Source of the DNA: a candidate division LCP-89 bacterium B3_LCP
GTDB taxonomy: Bacteria > Electryoneota > B3-LCP
Direction of reading: 5' to 3'
Length of the DNA: 64,000 nt
NCBI GenBank assembly: GCA_005223185.1
Contig: NJBN01000006.1
Coordinates: 199,022 to 263,021, forward strand
This document shows, one piece after another, positions 25,354 to 33,188 of this stretch (the first letter of the stretch is position 1; each line of letters begins with the position of its first letter). The position numbers were made by a program, and so were the translations under genes. Below the pieces are notes generated by a model. It made no database searches and was not told where the DNA came from. It worked only from the letters and a program-made list of their open reading frames with translations.

Positions 25354-25961
25354 TGAATGAGGCTACTCATCCCGCTTCAACAGATATCGACCGTTCTCAC
25401 TATCCCCACCGAAGTGGATGGATAGAAGTAATTTGCGGCCCCATGTTCTCCGGCAAGACGGAGGAACTCATTCGCCGCTTAAGGCGTGCTCAGATTGCCA
25501 AACAGGAAGTAGCAATCTTCAAGCCGCAGATAGATGACCGCTTCAGCGCTGACCATCTGGTATCCCACAGTGACAGCAGCCTGCCTTCGACGTCGGTCAG
25601 ATCCGCACGGGAAATAATGGAAAAACTAGGCAATGCAACGGTGTTGGGGATAGATGAAGCGCAATTCTTCGGAAATGAATTGGTTGAGATTTGCAGGAAA
25701 TTAGCCGCGCAAGGCTGCCGTGTTATCGTGGCGGGATTGGATCAGGATTACCGATGTGATCCGTTCGAACCGGTGCCCCAGTTGCTGGCTGAGGCTGAAT
25801 ACATCACTAAAACGCTGGCTATATGCGTCAAGTGTGGAGCGCCCGGCAGCCGCACTCAACGCCTTTCAACAGAATCCGAACGCGTTATAGTAGGCGCCCA
25901 AGACCGCTACGAAGCCCGCTGCCGGTATTGTCATGAGATATTGGCAGATGACCAATCATAG
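25353..25961 (+). CDS. tdk: Thymidine kinase (type II)
   Basis: 202 residues. The P-loop GPMFSGKTEELIRRLRR (29-45), the Walker B/lid segment GIDEAQFF and the zinc-binding cysteine pairs (CVKCG and CRYCHE) define the bacterial-type thymidine kinase. TKTLAICVKCGAPGSRTQR is the usual zinc ribbon. It makes dTMP from thymidine. The first ~20 residues before WIEVICGPMF are an unusual extension. Overlap with udk by one base indicates co-translation. Confidence 0.96.
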   Translation: MNEATHPASTDIDRSHYPHRSGWIEVICGPMFSGKTEELIRRLRRAQIAKQEVAIFKPQIDDRFSADHLVSHSDSSLPSTSVRSAREIMEKLGNATVLGIDEAQFFGNELVEICRKLAAQGCRVIVAGLDQDYRCDPFEPVPQLLAEAEYITKTLAICVKCGAPGSRTQRLSTESERVIVGAQDRYEARCRYCHEILADDQS

Positions 25962-25976
25962 AATGCACTACCCCCT

Positions 25977-26615
25977 ATGAAATCCCTGAAAAAAACCGTC
26001 GCAACAGGATATCTTAAGGCTAAGGACTGGGAAGGTCTACTCTGCTGGTCTGAGAACGAGAGAGCAGCTATCAGAATATTATCTTCATTAGCGCTCGACT
26101 TGGATCCTCTAATTCACTGGCGCGCCATTGAAGGGTTGGGTAAACTGTTCGCTGGGTTGGCTGTAAATGATATGGGCAAGGTGAAGCAGTACATCCGCCG
26201 CCAGTTGTGGGGTATGAATGACGAATCGGGGAGTGTTATCTGGAGTGCACCGGAAACCATCGCGGAGATAATCACTAACGTGCCTTCACTTATTGAAAAA
26301 TACGGCATTATCTTAGCTTCATCGATCGATCTGGAACCATTCCCCCGAGGCGTGCACTGGGGGATAGCCCGCATTTCATCGGTAAATCCGGCTATTTATT
26401 CGGAGACGGTTCCAGTCTTGCGGCAATCGCTAAGTAGTAGTGACCCAGTTATAAGGGGTTGCAGCGTTATCGCTTTGAACAATATCGATCCCAGAGGATC
26501 ATATGCACATATCGACAACCTCAAGACTGATGAGGTAGTATTCGAGATGTACGATATGGAACTATCAGACTTCCGCAGCACCAGCCCGGCGGCCATGGTG
26601 CGTGATAAAGCATAG
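25977..26615 (+). CDS. DVU0298-like HEAT-repeat protein
   Basis: 212 residues, all helical. RRQLWGMNDESGSVIWSAPE (about 73-92) followed by IAEIITNVP matches the conserved core of the DVU0298 family, a group of HEAT-like repeat proteins without known function. Further helical repeats follow (HWGIARISSVNP; LRQSLSSSDPVIRGCSVIALNNI). It lies 15 bp after tdk, so it is probably in the salvage transcript, and ends 19 bp from the convergent membrane-protein gene. A scaffold role is possible. Confidence 0.75.
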   Translation: MKSLKKTVATGYLKAKDWEGLLCWSENERAAIRILSSLALDLDPLIHWRAIEGLGKLFAGLAVNDMGKVKQYIRRQLWGMNDESGSVIWSAPETIAEIITNVPSLIEKYGIILASSIDLEPFPRGVHWGIARISSVNPAIYSETVPVLRQSLSSSDPVIRGCSVIALNNIDPRGSYAHIDNLKTDEVVFEMYDMELSDFRSTSPAAMVRDKA

Positions 26616-26634
26616 AATATTATCTATTTGATAC

Positions 26635-28524
26635 CTATTCGTTTATCCGTTTTAATGCCTCTGCAGCCTGTCTCCCCCAGGGACTTCCCGGATTCCTCTG
26701 TACGGCTCTGTTGTAATGCATGACTGCCGCTCCACTGTTTCCCAACGCCTCTTCTACCATACCGAAGATGCAGTGAAACTGTTCGTTCTGTTTGCGAGTC
26801 TGCTTCATACCTGCTAACAGCATCTTCTTGGCTTCTTCCGGTTTGTCTCTACCCAGGTATATGTTTGCCAGCATGGAATAATGGTTGCCATCTGTGGATC
26901 CCAGTTGGATCGCTCGGGATAGAGCAGGTCCAGCCTGAGGCATCTTGCTCTGAAAAAAGAGAGTATAGCCGTAAAGCCCGTGCGCATGGAAATCGTCGGG
27001 CAGTTTTAGTGCTGCTTCACGCGCTAACGGTTCTGCTTTATCATAACTCCCGCGGGCGATTTCTATCTGTGCCAGACGCATGAAGTAGCGCCCGTTAGGT
27101 GAATGCCTGATGGCTTCCTGCAAGATGGATTCTTCCCTTCCGGTATCGCCTTTATCGCGGAAATAGACGCTCAATACCTCCCAGCCATATCCCGACCTTA
27201 TGGGATCTAATTTCAGATGCTTAACATGCCTGTTCACAGTGCGGTCTTCATCGTGCTGCAAGACAACCTGAGCGCCTACGGTTATCAAGCCAATGAAGAG
27301 AACGGCTGATACCAATCCGGCATTTACAGGTATTTTCCTATGATGAAAACGCCATAAAAACCACAGCGTCATAGGTATCGCGAACAAGCAGAGGAGATCC
27401 GCATCCCTCGCCACACCCAGATCAGGAGAGAAGAATAACACAAAAGCCAGCGTTCCAGCCAGTGCTGCAAGAAGGAATTTATCGACAGGGTCATCGATCT
27501 TTTGCAGTTTGATCTTGGAACCTAAAGAAATAGCTAATACTAAGAGAATCGGCGCAGCCCAGACCAACAAATTCAACAGGTCAATAAAATGCCGCATACT
27601 CCACAGCGTATAGGCATCTTCCGGCATGGGACCCAAGGGATAGAGAAGGTTGATCCTCGCCACCATCAGGGCGGCAGAAAACCCCAGAATAGAAAGAACC
27701 GCAAAGGATATAATTGCCCCGCGTTTTCCTAAAAGCGGCCTGGAAGCCAGTGCGAAAGCGGGCAGCAAAACCACCGCTTTGAAATGGAAACCAACAGCGA
27801 TAAAAGCTGCTAATAAACCTAACCAGGGAAATCGTTCCTTTTCGATGGCACCTACCGCGAGAACCAGGGACAGCATCATGAATGCCTGGGTCAACGGATA
27901 ATATTCCACCAATCCACTTAAAACAAGCAAGGAACCGGTGAAAATCCCCGAAACCATGACGAAGGCTTTAGCTGGAGCGCTGGAGAAACGGCTGCTGAAT
28001 TTCATCAGTGCTAAAATATAAATCAATGCCGCGATACTGTCAATTATGCGGAAAGCGACGGCAGGTTGAAATCCTAGTTGACGCACCATGGTCATCATTA
28101 GAGCGTTGTAGAAAAAGGTGCGTTCGTACACAATTTCATATTTCGCCAGCGTACTGATCAGAAGTTGACCGTCTCCTCGCAAGAATGTACTGGCTGGAAG
28201 TAGTATGGTTACCAGGAAAGCTGACAATCCAATCACAGGTACCAATAGAGAGATTCGGCTGGTTTTAAAGCACGCCCTGATCAATACTTTAAACAGAAAC
28301 GCCAGCGCAAGAGCGCTGGCAACCCAAACGATTTGGGTTGTCAAATCCAGACCCGACAGCCCGTCCAAACCCCATATCCGCCAATCTTGCGGAGCATTTG
28401 AAGCCAACATAACTAAGGCAGCTAACAATCCCGCGCCTATCCAAGTCTTAGCGATAGAGCAGGGATCATCTGTTAACAGCTCATCAGGCTGGCGACTCTT
28501 CGGCTTTTTCTTTCGTTTAGCCAT
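26635..28524 (-). CDS. Polytopic membrane protein with C-terminal TPR repeats
   Basis: 629 residues. A short basic N-terminus (MAKRKKKPKSR) precedes about ten to twelve hydrophobic segments between residues 30 and 415, with the appearance of a GT-C-type glycosyltransferase or a dolichol-phosphate-mannose mannosyltransferase-like protein. From about 430 on there are TPR-like helical pairs (SGYGWEVLSVYFRDKGDTGREE; HGLYGYTLFFQSKMPQAGPA; NHYSMLANIYLGRDKPEEAKK). The TPR part is probably on the opposite side of the membrane and binds partners. The catalytic DxD/DE of GT-C enzymes is not obvious, so enzymatic function is uncertain. Confidence 0.72.
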   Translation of the reverse strand: MAKRKKKPKSRQPDELLTDDPCSIAKTWIGAGLLAALVMLASNAPQDWRIWGLDGLSGLDLTTQIVWVASALALAFLFKVLIRACFKTSRISLLVPVIGLSAFLVTILLPASTFLRGDGQLLISTLAKYEIVYERTFFYNALMMTMVRQLGFQPAVAFRIIDSIAALIYILALMKFSSRFSSAPAKAFVMVSGIFTGSLLVLSGLVEYYPLTQAFMMLSLVLAVGAIEKERFPWLGLLAAFIAVGFHFKAVVLLPAFALASRPLLGKRGAIISFAVLSILGFSAALMVARINLLYPLGPMPEDAYTLWSMRHFIDLLNLLVWAAPILLVLAISLGSKIKLQKIDDPVDKFLLAALAGTLAFVLFFSPDLGVARDADLLCLFAIPMTLWFLWRFHHRKIPVNAGLVSAVLFIGLITVGAQVVLQHDEDRTVNRHVKHLKLDPIRSGYGWEVLSVYFRDKGDTGREESILQEAIRHSPNGRYFMRLAQIEIARGSYDKAEPLAREAALKLPDDFHAHGLYGYTLFFQSKMPQAGPALSRAIQLGSTDGNHYSMLANIYLGRDKPEEAKKMLLAGMKQTRKQNEQFHCIFGMVEEALGNSGAAVMHYNRAVQRNPGSPWGRQAAEALKRINE

Positions 28525-28619
28525 GTTTTATAGCAGTTATTGGCAAACCAGGCGAATATTACCTTCTGTACTTTTTTTCAAGTGAAACAGAAAAGGGGCT
28601 GTTCCAGAAGCCAGGAAAT

Positions 28620-28765
28620 GTCATTGCTCCATTGGAGTCCCTACGGGACGAGTTCCAATTTATTGGGGCGAAGCAATCTCGTAACCTATAAAACAGTTGA
28701 GATTGCTTCGTCATCCGTCGGTTGACGGATTCCTCGTTCCAAAGGAACCCCTACGGGGCAATGAC
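28620..28765. repeat. Composite palindromic intergenic repeat (REP/MITE-like)
   Basis: A ~146-bp element lies in the 299-bp gap between the membrane-protein gene and the cNMP-binding gene. Its ends are inverted (GTCATTGC at 28620 and GCAATGAC at 28758). A central inverted pair, CGAAGCAATCTC (28669-28680) and GAGATTGCTTCG (28699-28710), brackets an 18-bp spacer. Smaller palindromes lie inside (GTCCCTACGGGAC; ATCCGTC-GGTT-GACGGAT). It resembles the GAGATTGCTTCG...GCAATGAC elements seen in many bacterial genomes. No transposase is present. Confidence 0.7.
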
Positions 28766-28823
28766 CATCAGAGACACATTTGGGACAGTCCCGTACACTG
28801 TGCGAAGATATCTGGCGCACACC

Positions 28824-29279
28824 TTAGAAAGTTACTGCTTCCTGTAATCGCGATAGAATGTTGATATATCTGTTAAAGTAGATGCGTGCAACTCTATTTA
28901 TTATATCTAACCCGGCTGGACAATTCTCGCGAAGCAGATCCCTGAATGGTTTCGCTTCGATTGAGAGAACTTTTGTTGGTTTGTAACATTTTGCAGTAGC
29001 CGTATATCTGGGTGAATCGAGCAATGGCGACAGACCGAACAGTTCGCCCTGCTCAACTTTCAGTACAGCAAAGCTGAATTCGCTGGTTTTGCCCGGAAGT
29101 TGAAGATAAACCCCACCTTCCAAGAGCACATAGAAATGGGAGCTCGCCTGGTTGTAATCAAAGATAATCTCATCCGCCTCGAATTCCTTCACTGAGGAAA
29201 AAGTACTGGTGAGGTAAACTTCATCCACACTCAGCGATGCAAACAACTCCTGACCTTTCAGCATCTTATCGATAATCAT
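28824..29279 (-). CDS. Cyclic-nucleotide-binding-domain protein without a DNA-binding domain
   Basis: 151 residues from the ATG at 29279, chosen because GGAGG lies about eight bases upstream; the frame is open to 29348. The sequence shows the cNMP-binding beta-roll: FEADEIIFDYNQASSHFYVL, LLEGGVYLQL, KVEQGELFGLSPLL, SPRYTATAKC and KVLSIEAKPFRDLL. It has only a short helical tail and no helix-turn-helix, so it is not a Crp-type regulator by itself. The phosphate-binding cassette is degenerate: the usual E-x-x-x-x-x-R-x-A appears as LSPLLDSPRYTATA. It may be a stand-alone sensor or structural module. Confidence 0.82.
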   Translation of the reverse strand: MIIDKMLKGQELFASLSVDEVYLTSTFSSVKEFEADEIIFDYNQASSHFYVLLEGGVYLQLPGKTSEFSFAVLKVEQGELFGLSPLLDSPRYTATAKCYKPTKVLSIEAKPFRDLLRENCPAGLDIINRVARIYFNRYINILSRLQEAVTF

Positions 29280-29447
29280 GATTCTTTCCTCCATATTAGG
29301 ATTAGGCTTAGCCCTAAATCTGCAAGGATAAAATTCTACATTGATCAAATCGAAAGAGCTAAGCAGGGCAAATCACATGCTAGTCTTATAGTAGGTATTG
29401 GCGCTTTTTCTGGTCTTGTGAGCAGCGCGAGTCGGTTTTTTGGTAAC

Positions 29448-29657
29448 TTACTTGATGCTTGCGGCAATTTCCTGGATGTCTTTCAGGTAACTGGTACTCA
29501 AATTTTCAAACATCGAGAGGACTTTTTTCAAAATATCGTCCTTCTCAGTATTATTGGGTTCGCGATCGTTGTTAAGACAGAAGCTGACCTTGGCGGCGTA
29601 GTATGAAGATAGAATGTTAGATACCACGACCATAGTTAGAAGGCGTTTTTCGTCCAT
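29448..29657 (-). CDS. Small helical protein of unknown function
   Basis: 69 residues from the ATG at 29657, preceded by GGAGGA six bases upstream; the open frame extends four codons further to a TTG. The protein (MDEKRLLTMVVVSNILSSYY...) is predicted to be helical, has one Cys and ends IQEIAASIK. I do not recognise the family. The strong ribosome-binding site and continuous charged/hydrophobic pattern suggest a real gene. It lies 168 bp upstream of the cNMP-binding gene on the same strand and may be co-transcribed. Confidence 0.55.
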   Translation of the reverse strand: MDEKRLLTMVVVSNILSSYYAAKVSFCLNNDREPNNTEKDDILKKVLSMFENLSTSYLKDIQEIAASIK

Positions 29658-29940
29658 TTCTTCCTCCAATTTTGAAGTGATTGACCAGCAGTTTTCAGGT
29701 AAAGTAATTTATCCTATCCCTAAAGTCAACGGGTTTTATGGACAATTCGTGTTCACTATATCTGCAGAATACCACAGATTTAGTTGATTTTATGCCGGTT
29801 TTGCAGCTTTCTAAATGGACGCCGGAACCGTTTTTTATTCTAAATATCAAACCATAGCTTAAGCATAATCACCTATGTTTCTATTTCAATTTTACCGTTT
29901 TGTTAGCATATTATAGTATAACGTATGGGAATTTATATTG

Positions 29941-31491
29941 ATGACAAAAAGTTCAAGTAAATTGAAAGAAACCTGCCGGATATATCTCAGATCGGAAGAG
30001 AGAACAATCAAGGCTACTGTAGGAGCAAATCTAAGGTCAGCTTTGATGGACGCCAGCTATTATTTCCCTCAGAACTGTGGCGGTAAGGGTCAATGCGGGC
30101 ATTGCCGCGTGGAAATTCACGGGTATCCGCCCAAAATGCGCCATCGTGAACGTGAGTTGTTGGGGAAATCGAGTAGCCAACGTATGGCGTGTCTGTATAA
30201 GGTTACCGAGGATATTGAAATCTCCCTTCCTGATGTCCAGGAATGGCTGATAGAAAAGAGCATCACTGATTTTGATTTCGCCGGTATAGTCGGAGACAGG
30301 TACGGAATTGCTGTGGATCTAGGCACCACTGTAGTAGCACTTTATCTGGTGAGCTTTAACTGCGGGGAAATTGTTACTCAATACAGTTTCCTGAACCCCC
30401 AGGTTCATTTAGGTGGGGACGTTATGACCCGCCTCGATATGGCTAAGAAGGAAGGACAGCGAAGGGATCTGACCAAAGCAATCCGCCAGGGATTTAAGGT
30501 TGGCGTTAAAAAATTATTAATCCGCCAGGGATTATCAGAAAGAGACATTGCCAAACTTTTTCTGGCAGGAAATACTGCCATGTTGCACCTGCTGTTGGGA
30601 AGAGGCGGTGAGGGTTTAGAAGTTGCTCCGTTTCGCAGTCCTTTAGAGGAACTCGATAAAATTCACCTACAACCTGACTGGTTCGATTTAACCGATGATT
30701 GCACCTGTGCTGCTTGTCCGGTTATTCGAGGTTTCATCGGGGGAGACACCATTTCTGCTATTGTTGCCACAGACCTTGACCGAGGTGAAGGCAACCGGCT
30801 TTTAATAGATTTAGGAACAAACGGGGAGATTGTTTTAGCAGTAAAGGGAACTTTACAGGCGGTATCCACGGCTGCCGGACCTGCCTTTGAGGGAGTGGGG
30901 CTTCATAATGGTATGCCTGCTGTCAAGGGAGCTGTGGAAGGGTTTGATGATCAGGGCAATCCTTTCGTAATTGGAGGTGGTCAACCGGTTGGTTTCTGCG
31001 GTTCGGGTTACATTGCTGCCATTGCCCGATTGCTTAAGTCCGGTAAGCTGGATAATACCGGTTTATTGGACAAAGATGAAAATGAGATAAGACGATGGGT
31101 ATTGGAACAGCCGGAAGGTAGACACATCTCTGTAATTCAGGATGACATTCGTAAGTTTCAATTAGCCAAAGGTGCCATTGCCGCTGGTATAACGATTTTA
31201 TGTAAGGAAACTGGAATTAACCCCTTAGAAGTTGACCAAGTCATTATCACCGGATCTTTCGGCAACCGCATAGATATACCGGCAGCCATGAAGGTTGGTT
31301 TAATTCCGGCAGTAGGGATAGAGAAGGTTACGTTTTTGGATAATGCAGCTGGCAGGGGAGCGTTACTATGTCTGGGTAATGCTCATTTTGAGAGGCGAGC
31401 CGAAAACTTACACAGATTGGTGCGGATTATCAACTTGGGTGAGCATCCCGATTTCCAGGATGCCTACATAGCCAACATGTCCTTCAAGTGA
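29941..31491 (+). CDS. RACo-like [2Fe-2S] ferredoxin with ASKHA ATPase domain (DUF4445 family)
   Basis: 516 residues from the ATG at 29941 (a TTG immediately precedes it). The N-terminal plant-type ferredoxin has C46-x5-C52-x2-C55 (NCGGKGQCGHC) and C84 (RMAC) as [2Fe-2S] ligands. The C-terminal ASKHA domain begins YGIAVDLGTTVVALYLV and contains LAGNTAMLHLLLG, LIDLGTNGEIVLA, GSGYIAAIARLL and VIITGSFGN. This is the architecture of reductive activators of corrinoid proteins (RACo, RamA-related), which reduce Co(II) to Co(I) at the cost of ATP. No corrinoid protein or methyltransferase is adjacent, so the target is not evident. Confidence 0.9.
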   Translation: MTKSSSKLKETCRIYLRSEERTIKATVGANLRSALMDASYYFPQNCGGKGQCGHCRVEIHGYPPKMRHRERELLGKSSSQRMACLYKVTEDIEISLPDVQEWLIEKSITDFDFAGIVGDRYGIAVDLGTTVVALYLVSFNCGEIVTQYSFLNPQVHLGGDVMTRLDMAKKEGQRRDLTKAIRQGFKVGVKKLLIRQGLSERDIAKLFLAGNTAMLHLLLGRGGEGLEVAPFRSPLEELDKIHLQPDWFDLTDDCTCAACPVIRGFIGGDTISAIVATDLDRGEGNRLLIDLGTNGEIVLAVKGTLQAVSTAAGPAFEGVGLHNGMPAVKGAVEGFDDQGNPFVIGGGQPVGFCGSGYIAAIARLLKSGKLDNTGLLDKDENEIRRWVLEQPEGRHISVIQDDIRKFQLAKGAIAAGITILCKETGINPLEVDQVIITGSFGNRIDIPAAMKVGLIPAVGIEKVTFLDNAAGRGALLCLGNAHFERRAENLHRLVRIINLGEHPDFQDAYIANMSFK

Positions 31492-31511
31492 TACAACATG
31501 GCTGATGATAG

Positions 31512-33188
31512 TTAATGAATCATCAAGTTCGCGATAATTAACAGTAGTTGTGCAATGAAGATCTTACCCACCATTGCCACCGGATAGGTCGTGGCATAAG
31601 CAATATAGGTATCATCCGAATTCGACATTTCGTACGCTCGAGCCAGAGTAGCAGGTTGCGTCTGCATGCCGCTGGTGGCGCCGATGGTTTCGATAATGGT
31701 AGCCTTTCCAAAATACCTCAATAGAAGCAGAGTTATCCCGGTAGTAACAGTCGTCGTTAACAGCCCCAGGAGAAACAGTTGCCCGCCTGTGCCGGATAGC
31801 GCCTGAAAGAAGCGTCCTCCCGCCATCACACCTACTGCTGCAAGGAAGAACAGGAGTCCTATATGCCGTAACGCATTGTTCGATTCCGCTGGCAGTGACC
31901 AGACTAAAGGACCGGTGCGACCTAACTTACCAAGAATCAATCCCGCCACTAAAGGTCCTCCGGCAAAACCCAAAGAAACAGCCGCCCCGCCAGGGATGGG
32001 TATGGGAATCATACCCACCAACACACCGATGAAAATCCCCAGAGTCAGTGCAGTGTAGTCAAGTTCAGAAATACTTCTTTCTGAGTCACCAAAAAATTCG
32101 GCAACTTCAGCAGATCTTTCCGATGGCATAACCACGCGCACTCTGTCGCCCAGTTCTATCCTGGTGTGATAATCAGGAACTATATCCACGTCTGCTCGCC
32201 GCAATCTGGTGATCTGAGCGTTAAAATAGTGGTCTAATTCCAGTTGCTGAATTGTTTTTCCGGCAAGTTCTTTACGTGAAACGAGGATACGCCGCATAGT
32301 TATGGCGCCCCCAACTTCATCTAAATTTGCGTTTGATTCGACCCCAAAATAACCTTCAGCTTTCCGCAAATCCGCTTCAACCCCGACAACTTTGACAATA
32401 TCACCTTCATACAGGACGGTATATTTGGTAGGAACTGTTGTATTCTGCGAATGCCGATAGCGGGAGATAATCAATCCCATCTTCTCCTGAATGCGCAATT
32501 CACCGATGGCTTTATCGATGATTTCCGGATTTGTTACTCCGAAACAGGCTGACTTCAAATCTGCCCTTTCTTTCGAGCGGGTTTCCGCCGCAATGCGCTC
32601 TCTATGGGCAGGTTTCCGGTAAACCCAGGCGAATAATTGAAAGGCAAGCATCCCTCCGACAATGCCGAAAGGATAAGTCATGGAATAGCCGACAATAGGA
32701 TCACGGGGATCACCTACGCCGCTGTTTGATATAAGTTCGGTAACTGCGGCAAGCGCTGGAGTATTGGTGAGACTTCCACAGAAGACACCGGCAATCTGGC
32801 CAGCTTGAAGGTGCATCAAGTAACCAAACATAAGGGTGAGGGCACCACCACAGAAAAGAGCAATAACCAGCGCCAGATTGAACCGAAGACCCTGCCTTTT
32901 TAGAGAAGCGAAGAAACCCGCGCCACTGGTCAATCCTACAGTATAGACGAACAGGATCAAACCTATTTGCATAACCTGATGCGCTATTTTGAATGACTGC
33001 TCGCCTTCAGGACACCAGGCGCCAAAGATCAAGCCAGCGAAGAGGACCCCAGCGACCCCTAACTTAAAACTGCCGATCTTAACCTGACCCAGGAGAAAGC
33101 CGCAACCGATCACTAAAAAGAGTAAAAGCGGTTCACTCTGCAGCAGGATGTCTCTTATAGATTCCATAGTGGAGTATTTATTTACCAA
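31512..33188 (-). CDS. AspT/YidE/YbjL-type transporter with two TrkA-C domains
   Basis: 558 residues from a TTG at 33188; an ATG at 33167 (MESIRDILLQSEPLLLFL) is the alternative. Two blocks of hydrophobic helices (about 15-180 and 375-555) carry the duplicated AspT-YidE domain (for example GQIAGVFCGSLTNTPALAAV and IIETIGATSGMQTQPATLA). Two TrkA-C regulatory domains lie between them (about 205-365; RILVSRKELAGKTIQQLEL). Family members exchange carboxylates such as aspartate and alanine or succinate; the substrate here is unknown. The gene overlaps the 3' end of glgX by 11 bp if the TTG start is used and is the last gene of the fba-glgP-glgX operon. Confidence 0.88.
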   Translation of the reverse strand: MVNKYSTMESIRDILLQSEPLLLFLVIGCGFLLGQVKIGSFKLGVAGVLFAGLIFGAWCPEGEQSFKIAHQVMQIGLILFVYTVGLTSGAGFFASLKRQGLRFNLALVIALFCGGALTLMFGYLMHLQAGQIAGVFCGSLTNTPALAAVTELISNSGVGDPRDPIVGYSMTYPFGIVGGMLAFQLFAWVYRKPAHRERIAAETRSKERADLKSACFGVTNPEIIDKAIGELRIQEKMGLIISRYRHSQNTTVPTKYTVLYEGDIVKVVGVEADLRKAEGYFGVESNANLDEVGGAITMRRILVSRKELAGKTIQQLELDHYFNAQITRLRRADVDIVPDYHTRIELGDRVRVVMPSERSAEVAEFFGDSERSISELDYTALTLGIFIGVLVGMIPIPIPGGAAVSLGFAGGPLVAGLILGKLGRTGPLVWSLPAESNNALRHIGLLFFLAAVGVMAGGRFFQALSGTGGQLFLLGLLTTTVTTGITLLLLRYFGKATIIETIGATSGMQTQPATLARAYEMSNSDDTYIAYATTYPVAMVGKIFIAQLLLIIANLMIH

